A stretch of DNA of 64,000 bases from assembly GCF_000283155.1 (NCBI RefSeq), contig NW_004454166.1, positions 13,399,772-13,463,771 on the forward strand, in the 5' to 3' direction. A program made the position numbers and the translations under genes. Shown here in pieces: positions 32,820-45,639 of this stretch (positions are counted from its first letter, which is position 1; each line of letters opens with the position of its first letter). The notes under the pieces were generated by a model. That model saw only the letters and a list, made by a program, of their open reading frames with translations. It was not told the DNA's origin and searched no databases. Source of the stretch: Ceratotherium simum simum. Taxonomy: Eukaryota; Chordata; Mammalia; Perissodactyla; Rhinocerotidae.

Positions 32820-35445
32820 TCTAAAAAGCTTGAAGCTAACATGAGTGGCCGTGAAAGGAAATACTGCTTATCCAGGCAAGCAAAAACCCTCAGTGGGACA
32901 GGGATGAGCCAATCATCTGAGTGCCCCGTTTTTCTTTTCCAAGTGGTATGCAGGCAGCCTTGTTCATGAACAATGAAGTCTGAGCATAAGTGTTCAAAAT
33001 TTAGTGCTGTTCATCGCAACAAAATCCAAAGGATATTTAACAACAGGCGGGGCAAGTTTGGTGGGGCTGAGTCAGAAGGCAAGGAGGCACTGGAGAATAT
33101 ACTCTCTAATCCTACCAACTACTAGAAATAAGACGCCAGTAGCCTGGTCATCCCCCATCCTTATTCCCACTGGAGTAAGAATGATAGATATCCGATCAGT
33201 ATTGGATCTGATAGGAGAGAATGAAGAGAATGGACTGGCTCTGACAACACAGAGAAGAGGAGCCGAAGGTGAAAGTAATTTCAGTTGCTCAATTACCTTT
33301 CTCTCCCTCCCCTTCCCACGGTCATCTTGCTCTGTCTTGACATGTCGCTGCTACTGCCTCTGGATGATTCTAGCTCTCCATCTGCCCTAAGCCCAGGTAC
33401 ACAGAGAAAGGCTGGAAGCAGAATGGCTTAGCAGTGGAGGGGCAGGAGTGGGACATCTACCCCATAGGGAGATAGGGCACCCCAGGGCTCGGAAAGCAGG
33501 TAAAAGATGGTAGCTTATCCTGTAGCTTCTTGTGAGGGGAGGGAGGAAGGGTCTCCCAGTTCCTGAGAGCTTCCCACGTGCCAGACACCCTGCCGAATGC
33601 CTTACATTAGGTATTAAAAACCCAGATGTGCACGAGTGCCAGGTTGACATGGTGGCTGAGCTCTTGGGACTGTGGTGACCTGGAGAGGCGGGCTCCTCAG
33701 GGAGCAGGCAGCACTCAACTCCAGCTGATTGGCACTTGGTGGGAATACAAGCCCAAGATCTACTTTTTCAAGTGAACCTGGAAATCCAGCTTTTGAAGGA
33801 AGTTTGTTGATGTTTAAGTGTCCACGATGATTTAAACACGGTGTGGGCCAAACCAAACATAATGAGATTTTAACACACTGTGGGCTGGATTCATTCCCCA
33901 TCTTAACCCCCTCAACCCCCACCCTGGGCCACCAGTTCTCCACTTCTGTCTTTCACAGCATATTTGATTTAATTGTAAAGCTAGTAGTACACGGGGGTGA
34001 TGGGGTGGTAGTGTTACAGCTTGAAGCTAAGTGAGATATAGATATGAGATGCTTAGGCATGTTGAGCAAACTGGTGGGTGGGCCCGCCAGGAGCCCATCC
34101 GGGGCCCTCTGGGGTGGGGACCCTGTAAGAAAACCATAGTCTCGGGTTAGAGTCAGGACTGCTACTTAAACCAGTTCCTTAGCCAGCATGCTGGATGAAC
34201 TCGTGAATTCTCTGTAAGAAGTAACACATGAAATCACTCTTTAAAAACAATTAACATAGAGCAAAAGTGACCTTTTTGATGTACACCTCTCTGAATTGTA
34301 ACACGTATAGATTTGTGTAACTACCAGCCCATCAGGATACAGAACAGTTCCATTGGCTCCCTCACCCCCCAGGAAGCACTGTTTTTTAAACTCTATCAAA
34401 TATGGGAATGTAAGTAGTTCTGCTTGGCCCCACCTTGCACCCCAACTTTAAGGACTCTAAGAATCAGTTAGGGGTGGGAGGGTTAATCAGAACAGGAAAC
34501 TTGGGGTCCCAGTCTTTGGTGGGTAACTCTTTCATAATGAATCCCCCTCCCCTACCTATAACAAATTCTCCCTTTTCCCCAAGAAATACCTTCTGCTCCA
34601 GCCTGGCTCCCCTTTTCACTAGCCTCTACTCGAGTTATCACATTTAGCAACTAAGAATATGGGATGCCCACTTATTGCATGGGACACACTTTTATACTAA
34701 AAGAATTATTTGTTGTTTATCTGAAATGCAGATTTGACTGGGCGTCCTGTATTTTATCTGGCAAGCTCATCCCCTTCACATACATGCTGCATTCACAACC
34801 GAGTTCAGAACCCACTTTTTCTAGGTCTGTCTTTCACTCTTCCATTGTGACTGTGCAAATATTCATTGGTTTTAAATAGTAATATGTTTGTAGGGGGATA
34901 GGGCATGTATTGGAAAAATAAGAGTGCCTCATCAATACGTTAATATGTTTTCGAGAAACTCACTAGACGTATCTTTTCTGCAGAATAAGAAATGGCCTAA
35001 TGTGGTTTGGAGGAAATTGGACAACTGGATTTCAGAAATTGGTACATTTCCCAACCCACCCCCCAACCCCCTCCCTTGGCCCAATCTTTGAATAATATAA
35101 AAATGCAGAAACTAAACAAGGAGATTGTTCACACTGGGTGAGTTTAGAAATACCACTGGAATGCTAGCCTTCAGCAAGCCATATATCTTATACTGCATTG
35201 AGCAAGATGGGGCTTTGTGGCATGCTGCGAATGAGTCACACAGTGCTCACAACTAGATCATTCCCAGCCTGGATATTTTGGTCAAGAGTGCTGTGACGGT
35301 TGATTTATTTGTCTCGTTTGTTTGTTTTTTCATTTATCAATTTTACTAGCATGATTTCAGAATCACAATGAGACAAGAAGGAAAATCAATTTTGTATAGC
35401 AGCTTCAGAATTAAGAATGAATGGAAATTCCAATTTTCCGTCTAG
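32820..35445. other. Mostly unassigned intron sequence
   Basis: Apart from the L1 piece at 34.2-34.4 kb and a small reversed MIR at about 33575-33620 ('cacgtgccagacaccctgccgaatgccttacattagg'), nothing was recognised. Confidence 0.3.
34235..34395 (-). repeat. L1 3' fragment, antisense, diverged
   Basis: 'gtacacctctctgaattgtaacacgtatagatttgtgtaactaccagccc...ggatacagaacagttcc' resembles the reversed L1 3'UTR seen at 3255-3555. Confidence 0.5.
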
Positions 35446-35446
35446 A

Positions 35447-35782
35447 CCAAGAGTCAGCAAACAATAGCCCATGGGCCAGCCTGTTTTCAGAAGGCCTATG
35501 GGAAATACATGATTGTTATATTTGTAAATGTTTGGAAATTTTTTCTTAAAGAATATTTCATGACATGTGAAAATTAGATGAAGTTCAGATTTCAGCGTCC
35601 ACACGTGAAGTTTTATCAGAACACAGCCATTCCCATTCATTTATGTGTTGTCTGTGGCTGGCTTCCTGCTATAATAGTAGAGTTGAGTAGTTCCAACAGA
35701 GACCATATGGCCTGCAAGGCCTAAAATATTTACTGTCTGTAAATATTTTTTACAGAAAATAGAAAAACTTTGCCAACTCCTG
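35447..35782 (-). mobile_element. hAT-type DNA transposon, non-autonomous
   Basis: The termini 'gagtcagcaaacaatagccc' and 'aaaactttgccaactcctg' are inverted relatives. The interior has 'agttttatcagaacacagcc', 'gtagagttgagtagttccaacagagaccatatggcctgcaagg' and 'aaaatatttactgtctg', diagnostic of the MER-type elements beginning CAGGGGTCGGCAAACT. The subfamily name is uncertain. Confidence 0.8.
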
Positions 35783-36825
35783 CTGGAGATAGCCTATCTT
35801 CTATCGTTGCATTTGCCATTAAGGCTCTAGGAATCTTTTAGCTAAGGAAGTAACTGTTCTCTCATTGCTGGCAGTCCAGAACGACAAAACATCTCAGACA
35901 CTCGTCCACTGTTTTCTGGGCTACCGTGATGAGAGGCTTATACTTACTGAAGAGCTCGCATGTGAGTTTTGCTGCTGTAGAATTTTCTTGTTATAGCCTT
36001 GCTGTCTAAGCCAACTGCATGTTGTTTTCTTTTGAAAACCAGAAAATCTGATTTCTTAGAGGTAACGGTTTGGCCCATCTACAAATAAGCCATTATGTTT
36101 AAAACTATTTTTTCTATGGACAGGGACTGAGAGGGTAGAAGAAAAGCACTGATGATTCTCCAGATCATTTTTCTTTCTGCCCAGAAATTGCCAGAACCTT
36201 CATTCTGCTCTCTCTGGGGATTTTAAGGGTGAAGTGTCAGAATGGGAGTCAGGGAACACACCCACCACATTGCCTGAGTCTGAGCAGGAAGTGAGTGAAG
36301 AATGGCTTCTGACCATCTGTTCTGTCATTGGTTAGCCTGTCACCAAGGGTCAGTGTCCTCAGGCCATGGGGCCAGTGCCTTGATTTCTGAGTGCAGTGAC
36401 CATCAGCAGGTAAAGGCTGCCCATGGCCAGCCGTAGTAGGATCCACGCTGGCCTCTCTGAATCGTCAGGTCTTTCATTTCTGCCCCCTTTCCTTTCTCGT
36501 TCAGAAGGGCCAGCTGTAATTTTGAGTCATTTGCCTGGAAATTTCCGAAGGGACTTTGGTGCTTTAGTAAATATTTTCAGATTGCCCAAGGTTTTGGGAG
36601 ATAACAGAGCCATTGTTGGGAAATCGTGTTTAAAAAACGATGAATACAGTCCTTGGGCTGGCCCTTTGAACATGCTGGAGTGAGCCCATGTGGACACTCA
36701 TGGTTGCTCACTCTGCAGATGGACGGCTTTTGCCCTGCTGGTCCACCATACGCTTGACCCTGCAGTTCTCTATCTGTGCTACTTCTGAGCAGCTGCTTGG
36801 AGAAGGGGAAGCCAACCGTGTAGTG

Positions 36826-37043
36826 CAGGGTTTCTTAACTGTAGCACTGTTGACATTTTGGACCAGATAATTCTTTGCTGTGGAGGGCTGTGCTGTGCAT
36901 TGTAAGATGTTTAGCAATATCTCTGTTCTCTATCCACTAGATGCCAGTAGCATCCCGCATGCCCTGTGTTGACAATCAGAAAGGTCTTCAGACATTGCCA
37001 AATGTTCCCTGGGGGACAAAATAACCCCCTTTGAGAACCACTG
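36826..37043 (+). mobile_element. MER20 hAT-Charlie element, full length
   Basis: At 218 bases it fits the about 219-base MER20 I recall. The ends cagggtttcttaact and gagaaccactg are inverted repeats, and the interior carries 'actgttgacattttggacca', 'gtgctgtgcattgtaagatg' and 'actagatgccagtagcatcc'. It is flanked by gtgtagtg (36818-36825) and gcatagtg (37044-37051), a 6/8 hAT-length duplication. MER20 copies are known to supply hormone-responsive enhancers in endometrium of some mammals. Confidence 0.9.
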
Positions 37044-37799
37044 GCATAGTGTAACACAAGGGTTACCTGAGCAAATGTATTTTCCATACTTTCAGCATTA
37101 GAGATTCACTGCTTTAAGCCTCTACTTTCATCTTTAAGGATTTATTCCTTTAAGTCTTGAAGACTTTTATTTTCCAGAATCTCCCATGAAACTACAAGTT
37201 TCTCAAAAAGGGTAAAGCCTCAAGCCTGGGATGGCAGATGGTTTTCATCTCTTGTGTTAACTGACTGATGGGTAGTAGCATCCATAACACCATCTTGGGA
37301 AGATCTCTGAAGCTGCATTTGAGTTTGGGGAAAGAACACCAGGATGGGTTAGAGTTGTCTTTCACGGGCAGGGGAGGAGGGAGCTGCCATACGTCTGTAA
37401 GAAGACTTCTCAGCTAATATCTCTGCAGAGCTTCATCACAGTCAGGCCTTAGCCTGGGCTTTTAGCTGCTCCCGGGGCCCCATTCACATGGGTCCGCTAT
37501 GGCTTCGTATGTTTGTTAGGGCAATTTTCCAGCAGGTGCCAGAAAGGTGTTTTGAGAAAGGGCTGTCTTTTCTAAATCCCGCAGAGTTGCCACATGGGCT
37601 AGTGGAGGTGCCGAAGTTGGTTTGATGGGAAGAAGCAGCAGGAAGCACAAGGAGAGAGGCAAGAGTGTAACTTCGTGTCTCTGCCCCACTTGATTATAAG
37701 CTTCCTGAGGACAAGGACTGCGTCATTTTCATTGTTACCTATATGCTGCTTTCCACGGTACATTTTACGCAGCGTCACAGCCTGTTTAGTGACTTTGAG

Positions 37800-38200
37800 C
37801 AAGATTCTTAACCTGTTTTGTGTCTTGGGCCCCTTTGCAGTCTTGTAGATTCGGAATAATGCTTAAATGCACAAAATAAAATACGTAGGATTAGAAAGGT
37901 AACCAATTATGTTGAAATACAGTCAGCGAGATATTAGAAAATCGTGGTAGATAACAGATATGTTTCTCTATGATTGCGTTAAATAAAATCTAGTGGCAGT
38001 TCTAATACATACTTCAATTTCAAACTATTGATGAACATAAATGATATTTTGAATCATCTCCAACAACTATAATGTGATGAAAAGACCTGTGATTTCTACT
38101 CATGACAAAGTCACGGGTACTAATGATATTCCTGAGGCTTGTGCTTATGTTTATAACTGAAGAGGAGGCTAAATTTCAGCTAGAGGTTAATGAAAAACCT
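37800..38200 (+). repeat. DNA transposon remnant, family uncertain
   Basis: 'ttcttaacctgttttgtgtcttgggcccctttgcagtc...cttaaatgcacaaaataaaatacgtaggattagaaaggtaacc...tgacaaagtcacgggtact' matches a widespread mammalian DNA element recalled from consensus, name not certain. Confidence 0.6.
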
Positions 38201-38238
38201 TTAACTAGACACCCTGAATTCTGGCTTATCCCTGGACT

Positions 38239-38455
38239 CCCTGAATTCTTTCTTTTTTTTTGGTGAGGGAGATTGGCTCTGAGCTGGCATCTGTGCCAAT
38301 CTTCCTCTACTTTGTATATGGGACGCTGCCATAGCATGGCTTGATGAGCGGTGTGTAGGTCCACACCAGGATCCGAACTCACGAACTCTGGGCTGATGAA
38401 GCAGAGCGTGCGAACTTAACCACTACACCACCAGACTGACGCCCCTGAATTCTTT
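38239..38455 (-). mobile_element. ERE SINE with one tail module
   Basis: Antisense ERE at 38252-38442. It has a single 'gagggagattggctctgagctggcatct' module and a diverged head. It is flanked by the exact 13-mer ccctgaattcttt (38239-38251 and 38443-38455). Confidence 0.95.
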
Positions 38456-39332
38456 GTTAACTAAGCCCCTGCTTTGAAGGCTCCCTGCATTCCCTCGCCT
38501 GATGTAACCCCGCCACCTTCTTGGGGCTCTTGCTCAGCAAATTTCTCCAGGTTCCGTCCACACTCCTTTCCATCTACACTCTCCCAGCTGGCTTGTGTCC
38601 TTTGACTCCTCTCTAAGTTCTCACTCAGCTTAGCAAGGGAAGGGAAGCCTCCTGCCCCAGCTCAGGGTTCCCTGAGCTTAAGAGAGGAGAGAGAAGTGGG
38701 CACATCATAGATGCCCAATGAATGCTTGTTGAGTTGAAATGGTTGCTTTGCCAACTTTAGCCTTTTTATCTGGGGCTGCTTGGACTGTGTTTGAGATCAG
38801 TCCACTCTTGATGCCTCCCTTCTGCCTGGAGAGCATCCACTATTTCCAGTTAGACTATGAGCTTTCAGCCTGGTTTGTCCGGTTCCTGGAGGTCTACAGA
38901 GGGAGATGGTGAGATCTTCTCCCCTCGAGAAGAGAGAGGGCTGGACACCCATTGTGACCTCAGAAGCAGTGATGAGCAGTGGGACCAGCGATGACCCCCC
39001 CCCCCACCAGGCACATGCCGAGAGCAGCCGTGCAGAAGCCATCCCCATCCCCATTGCCTACCTTGCTCTGGACGCTCAGGGCAGGGGGCATGCATAGGAA
39101 CTAGGCTGCCTGGGGATTAATTATTGTTCCATGTGAATTTCAAAATAAAAACAAACAAACAAAAGTGGGCCATCTCTAATTAATTTCCTCTGACATTAAG
39201 GTCACCAGGTTCCCAAATGTCCTGTGTGGGGCCAGCACCTGTGGTTTCACCAAATGAGCATATCAGTGTTCTACCCAACTTGGACTGCTGTGGCTGGCCC
39301 AGTTCTTTTTGCTCCTGGATTATTATAGAGTC
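38456..39332. other. Unassigned intron sequence with an L2 end
   Basis: An L2-like end is seen at about 38700-38745 ('tagatgcccaatgaatgcttgttgagttgaaatgg'), and a run of 11 C at 38995-39005. Nothing else was recognised. Confidence 0.4.
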
Positions 39333-39746
39333 CGTATTAGTTTCTTAGGGCTGTCATAACAGAGTGCCACAAACTGGGGGGCTTCAACAGCAGAAATTTA
39401 TCGTCTCGCAGTGCTGGAGGCTGGAAGTCCCAGCTCAAGGTGGCAGCGGGGTTGCTTTCTTCTGAGGGCTGTGATGCAGGGATGTGCTCCAGGCCTCTCT
39501 CCTTAGCTTGTTGTTGGACATCTTCTCCCTGTGTGTCTTCACCTCGTCTTCCACGTGTGTCTGTCTCTATGTCCAAACTTCCCCTTTTCATAAGGACACC
39601 AGTCGTATTGGATTAGGGCCCACCCTAATGACATAATTTTAACTTGATGACCTCTGCAAAGACCCTCTTTCCAAGTAAGGCCACATTCTGAGGTACTGGG
39701 GATTAGGACTTCAGCTTACCTTTTTTGGAGTATTCAACCCATAATA
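39333..39746 (-). mobile_element. MLT1-family solo LTR
   Basis: Reversed LTR: 'gtattagtttcttagggctgtcataacagagtgccacaaactgggg' through 'ggcccaccctaatgacat' to 'tattcaacccataata'. The flanks gagtc (39328-39332) and gggtc (39747-39751) are a 4/5 duplication. There are no internal genes. Confidence 0.85.
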
Positions 39747-39751
39747 GGGTC

Positions 39752-41424
39752 CCTGCTTGTTCTCCGGTGGTGCCTGCATCTCACAGTGATGGCCATTTGT
39801 ACCCTACTCTGCTTCTGGCTATGACGGTAGACATGTGTCCCAAGGGAAGTGGCCCAGGGACTTGTCAGTAGTAGATGCCATTTGCCCCTAATTCCTCAAG
39901 CCTCTGCCCTTTTTTCACACTCATGACTTCCGTTTAGCACCCACGACCCTCACTATCCCATAACCCTCTGTCTCCAGTTAAAGCCTTTTATCCCGAAAGG
40001 CCCAGAACAGCGTTTCACACTAAGGTGTAATGAAGAAAGCTTAAACATTCGCAACCCCTGAGAGCCACCTCAAAACAGAGGGCAGAGCTGTAAACTGCAT
40101 CATAGGAGCTCAGAACGTCAGCTCAGCCGCCACCAGGGCTGCCTGTGTTTTGTTGAGGACTCTGGGTCATCCCCAACTCACCGTAGATAATGAACAAAAC
40201 ATTCCTCGTGGGTTCACGGCTCTGCAGAGTTTACAGAATTCTCGCTCCCATTATCTTGTTGGGGCATCAATGAGCAGGACAAGTATTATTTTCTGCATTT
40301 TATTTCAGAGAAAACAAAAGCTCAGCTAAGTAATTTGTCCAGGCTCATACACGACTGCATTGTCCACCCCCCTACGCCAGCTCTCTTTCCATTACGTCCG
40401 ACATACCTGCCCTGTTGCCCCTCCACAGTGTGGTCCCCACAGTGTGGTCCATGCAGCTTGAGTCTCAAAGGCTTGCTGATCCCCTTGCTTTGCCCCAGGG
40501 TCCAATCCAGCCCCTCCTGCCCTCCTCAAAGGGGCAAAAAGTAGCCTAGGCCTGGTGAGGGTGACCAAGGCGAGAATATTCTTTGTTCCAAGTTTTAGGC
40601 CAAAGGAGCAGAGTGGGCAGAGGCACACGGCTTGCAAAGGAACAGAGCAGCATCAGGAAATGACAAGGAGTTGGGTGTGGCTGGAGCATTCTGAGAAATG
40701 AGGCTAGAACGGCAGGGGTGCTGGGTCATGGAAGGCCAGGTGTGCCGGTATGGGGGCCAAGACTTGGTCCCATGGGTGGCAGGAGCCACTGAAGACTGTG
40801 GTTTATCAGAGACTGCTCTGGTGCCAGAGTGCAGGCAAGATGAGGCAAGGAGCCGCTCCAGGTCCCTGAGTGCCTGCCCAGGGCCCCGTCACTGCCAAAG
40901 CTGGTACATTCCTGAAGGCTCTCTGTTCTTTCCTTGTAGGGGTCACCTTTAGCTTTTATAATTGCTTAAATCATTCTCTTTCTACTGAAACCCGGAAGAA
41001 GCATCTTAACCAACTTCAGCTGAAAGCCTTAGAGCCGATGGAAGCCAATTTAGAGTTGGAATGTGGAGGCTATTTCTGGACATTATGACATCCTGTTCAA
41101 CTTTCAGAGGAGCCTGGGAATAAAGGGGTGACTCAGTCTGGGAGCTTATTTTTAGGCAAAGCTGAGAATTCGGTCTGGAGCCCCTCAGAGTCCTCATAGC
41201 CTGCCAGTGCAGAGGTGCTATTGGCGGAGAGAACGCTGGGCAAAAAAGCTGTATTAATCATCAGCTGAACGTTACCCGGCGCCTCCTACACACCAGCGTG
41301 AGCTTTATTGATTTGAGAAAAAGGTGGGAATCAACGTAAACAAACCTCTGAGTCAGAGGAGCATATTTCAGGGTGTTTACATTTGAGAACTGATTTTAGA
41401 GCTAAAGAACTAATATCATAAAAG
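39752..41424. other. Intron sequence with a small MIR
   Basis: A reversed MIR fragment is at about 40235-40355 ('cccattatcttgttggggca', 'aaagctcagctaagtaatttgtccaggctcatac'). The rest was not recognised. Confidence 0.4.
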
Positions 41425-41648
41425 TTCCTGTTTATTAGGCATTTAATATGTGCTACACGTTATGGTAAGTGCTTTGCAAAAATTTAATGAGCACATCGAT
41501 ATTCTGTTAGAGGTATGATATTGTTATCACCGTTTTAATAGGCGAGGAATTGTTAACTTAAGGAGATTAAACACTAGCCTAGGACAAGGTAGCTGAGTGC
41601 AGATTTGAACTCAGATCTGGCTCCAAAGCTCATGCAAATAACCGCTCC
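41425..41648 (-). repeat. MIR SINE
   Basis: Reversed MIR: 'attaggcatttaatatgtgctacacgttatggtaagtgctttgc' through 'gattaaacactagcctagg' to 'gcagatttgaactcagatctgg'. Near full length. Confidence 0.8.
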
Positions 41649-41649
41649 A

Positions 41650-44327
41650 GGTTTGGCAAATAAATGGCTCATGTGCTGCCTCTCTTTGGTCCTGTGTATC
41701 ACTAACTGATCATAGAATTATTTCCTGCCAGCCTCAGATTTGGCTTCAGGATCCTTCTCAACACAGTGCTCTAGGTAGCTACTATGACCAACTGAGCAGC
41801 GTTAGTACTTGAGATCCAGCCCATCTGTCATCTTAATTTTATCTTTGCATTTGCTCAGAATGGAATCTTTAAGTCTGGAGAAATTTTTTATTATTGTTGA
41901 TTTCTACAGATCTATTTATATCCTTTTATTTCCTAAACACTTGTAAGAAATGGAGCATTCAGTACAGTTTCCTTTTACAGTCAGGGGAGGCTCTGTATTC
42001 TTTAATAGGGGATCTCAATTGCCTTGGAGGGAAGAATGACATTTTAGGACCCAAAGCCTTGATGTAGACAGTTGGCTTATGTGTCGGTATCTTCAGTGAT
42101 GAGAGGGAGATGGAGGATGAACCTTAAGAACTCAGGCCATTTATAGCAGTAGAGCTTTCAAGTAGCCCAGTCTGGTTAATTACAGCAGGATGCTGTGGTG
42201 GGGTGGGGGCTGTGGTGGGCAGGCTGAGAAAGCAAGATGATGGGGCAGACTCTGGGGGAACATGCTCTGCTTCGGTTGCTGTGAAAACTGTCACCTCAGC
42301 AGGGAAGCCTGTTGTCCTAAAAGTATAGCACCAACTGGGGCAGGAGGTACCAATGGGGAGAACGGAGGCTCCTTAAGAGAAGCTTAGACAAGAGAAAGGG
42401 GAAGGGACTCTCCAGGATGGTGGCAAAGGGAGAAGCTAGGACCTGGCCATGCAGCAGGATGAGATAGCAGTCTGTCCAGGGGGAAGTTCTTGGTCAAGAT
42501 CTAAAACTGGAGCATCAAGAAATAGCAGTAGGAGTATATTGCTTAGAAACATGGAGGCTACTGTGATTTCTTCAAGATTCTGGATAACAGCTGAAATGGA
42601 GTTGATCAGTTGAAATGGATGGAAGATGGCGCATATGGATCACCAACACAGGATACCTGCAATAAAAATGAAACCTTTCTGCTTTACTTTAAAAAAAAAG
42701 AAAAAGAAAATAAATCAAGCTTAGGCCAGCAGCCTCTGGAGGCCTGTCACCCAGCTGCAGGATTTCAGCCATAGGCTCAGGCTTTAGAGCCAGGGCTTCC
42801 AGCCCTGGGAATGGGACGGGTAAGTATGGCAAGACTCATCTGAAATCCAGTTACTAGAACTGAGGCTGGAGGTCAGGGCAGAGCTGGAATCAAAATGCTG
42901 TTGGCCGGACTGGGTACCTGCCGGCGAACAGTGCCCCACTCTCTGCTGATTTTGTCTTGTTGAGCCTTATTTCTGGGTGGGTATGTTATGCAAGCCCAGG
43001 GGTCCTCGAGATCACTTGGGTCCAAGCCAGAGAGAGGACCACTTTGGAGAAGGTTTTACCTCACCTCCTGAAATGCTGGTGATTTGCCAGGCAGGGATCA
43101 GAGATGTGGAAGGCTTCACAAAGCTTTACAACTGGATGCATCCCATCCCGTCCTCTCATCAGCTCAACTTGATGCGGGTGCTGAGGGAACTACGGTGTGT
43201 CCATGAGCTGCATGGGAAGGATGCAGAATACATAAAAGCAACTCATGTCAACATGAGGGAGCAGGCACCACAGGCCTAATCCCTATCCCTCATCCTGCTT
43301 CTCCCTCCCCTTGTAGACACTGTGGGAAGAGGAGATGGAGACAGTGGCTTGGAATTCTTAGTGTCTGCATTTGATGGGTATGAGCTCTTTGAGAGTTAAG
43401 GAAGTCAAAGAGATTAACGGATGTCTAAAGCAAGGCCGTGGCCATAAATAGACTCCTTGGAGCTTGGAAGCCCCGGGGCTGTGTCCCAGACCAGGCCAAT
43501 AGAGTCCAAAGAAAATCAAAGACTGTCACATAACATAACTGTCTGGCTACCCTTGAAGCTCCACCTTTTCCCAGGCAGCTCCAGAGAAAGACAACTCCCA
43601 GCCTGGCTCTGACAGCTGAGTTGGATAGCTGAGTTGTGGCATTGCTGTTGCCAAAACCACTTGGATTGTTTCCCCAGGGGGCTTAAAGATGCAGCCAAAT
43701 TTCCTGCTTTACCCTGAGTTAAGCAGAAATCTTCACCTGCCTGGGTGTTTTTATGTCTGTGTCACCTCATCATTAGAGAAAATACATTACATAAAATGCA
43801 GTTTCTTTCATGAAGTGGAGCCTGACATCAAGGAAATAAGATAGTCAGCATGGCATGGCAGCAGAAACAGTAGCATCTACATATTTTGATTATATTTTAA
43901 AATTCAGTTTACACACAATTGGAATTCAGTTAATTAACTCTAAGCCATAATATCAATCTGGATTTGAATGGATCTGCATTTCAATAGCTCCTTCCTCCAA
44001 AATAATATTTACACGTCCAATAGCAGCCTGTCATTCTAATGCTGAAATCATAGAACTTGGTTGTTTTCCCCTTATTTTTCAGCAATCATTATTATTTATG
44101 CAGTAGTAATGAAATCAAGCAGGTATCAGTTGACTTTTTTGTAGTTGAGGTTAATTTGTCAATTTCCTGCCAGTCTTTCCTTACTTCCAGGATACATTTT
44201 CCTGGTTAGCTGACAAATTAGAATGCTAATGATGGCCGAGGAAAGAGGATTGGCAAAGTTTACTTCTGTGGATTTCACCCAAATCATAACTGGTTGATTT
44301 TTCTTCTTTAGATTTTCTAGGACAAAT
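41650..44327. other. Unassigned intron sequence
   Basis: The only structured feature is AATAAA at 42661 followed by an A-rich tract at 42691-42712. An open frame at 42977-43279 (100 codons) has no known domain. Confidence 0.3.
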
Positions 44328-44623
44328 AATTTTTTATTTTATTTTATTTTTATTTTTTTTTGCTGAGAAAGAGTCGCCCTGACCTAACATCTGTTACCAA
44401 TTTTCCTCTTTGTTGTTTTGCTTGAGGAAGATTAGCCCTGAGTTAACATCTGTGCCAGTCTTCCTCTATTTTGTATGTGGGTTGCCACCACAGCATGGCT
44501 GACGAGTGGTGTAGGTCCCTGCCTAGGATCCGAACCTGCAAACCTCGGCTACCTTAAGTGGTTAAGGCCACACCAAACTTAACCACTGTGCCACAGGGCT
44601 GGCCTTCAAGAATTTTTTATTTT
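44328..44623 (-). mobile_element. ERE SINE (two tail modules)
   Basis: Antisense ERE at 44341-44610, flanked by the exact 13-mer aattttttatttt (44328-44340 and 44611-44623). The tRNA-like head carries an irregular segment, 'ctaccttaagtggttaagg', in place of the usual CpG-rich part, which suggests a local rearrangement. Confidence 0.94.
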
Positions 44624-44739
44624 TAATAATATTTTTTCATTCTAAACAAAACGTGAAATGTGCAAAAAAGTGAAAAGAATGAAATAATCTAAAAGGGCCT
44701 GGTGTGGGGCCCGACACTCGATAAATATTTTAACGTTCT

Positions 44740-45636
44740 AAAAGAAAAAAATGCCCATACAAAAGACCTGAGCAGACATTTCTCCAAAGAAGATATACAG
44801 ATAGCCAAGAGACACATGAAAAGATGTTCAAAATCATTCACTATCAGGGAAATGCAAATCAAAACTACAATGAGATATCACCTCACGCCCGTCAGAATGG
44901 CTATAATTAACAAAGGAAACAACATGTGTTGGAGAGGATGTGGAGAGAAGGGAACTCTCATACACTGCTGGTGGGAGTGCAAACTGGTGCAGCCACTATG
45001 GAAAACAGTATGGAGATTCCTCAAAAAATCAAGGGTAGAACTACCATATGATCCAGCTATTCCACTGCTGCGTATTTATCCAAAGAACTTGAAAACACCA
45101 ATGCGTAAAGATACATGCACCCCTGTGTTCATTGCAGCGTTATTCACAATACCCAAGACTTGGAAGCAACCTAAGTGCCCATCAAGGGACGAATGGATAG
45201 AGAAGCTGTGGTATATATACACAATGGAATACTACTCAGCCATAAGAACGATGAAATCCAGCCATTCGTGACAACATGGATGGACATTGATGATATTATG
45301 CAAAGTGAAATAAGTCAGAGGGAGAAGGTCAAATACCATATGATTTCCTTCATTAAGTAGTAGATAATAACACCAATAAACAAACACATAGGGACAGAGA
45401 TTGGATTGGTGGTTACCAGAGGGGAAGGGGGGAAGGAGGAGGGCGAAAGGGATAATTCGGCACATGTGTGTGGTGATGGGTTGTAATTAGCATTTGGGTG
45501 GTGAACATGATGTAAGCTATGCAGAAATAGAAGTATAATGATGTACACCTGAAATTTATACAATGTTATAAACCAATGTTACTGCAATAAACAAAAAATT
45601 AAAAAATAAATAAATAAATAAAAGAAAAACATGCCC
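44740..45636 (+). mobile_element. 5'-truncated L1 with target-site duplication
   Basis: L1 3' end at 44757-45619. ORF2 C-terminal sequence is followed by a short 3'UTR, AATAAA near 45585 and an A/TAAA tail. The flanks are aaaagaaaaaaatgccc (44740-44756) and aaaagaaaaacatgccc (45620-45636), 16/17 identical. The ORF2 frame is open from the insertion point to a stop at 45271, with the conserved [20 protein letters not shown] and YTMEYYSAI regions. The true frame continues after a one-base shift near 45245 (WMDIDDIMQSEISQ... to 45360). This points to a fairly recent lineage. Confidence 0.95.
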
Positions 45637-45639
45637 GTA

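Noticed and set aside
44702..45271. 189-codon frame as a host gene
   Set aside because: It is the ORF2 C-terminus of the L1; its first codons are flanking DNA and target duplication joined by chance.
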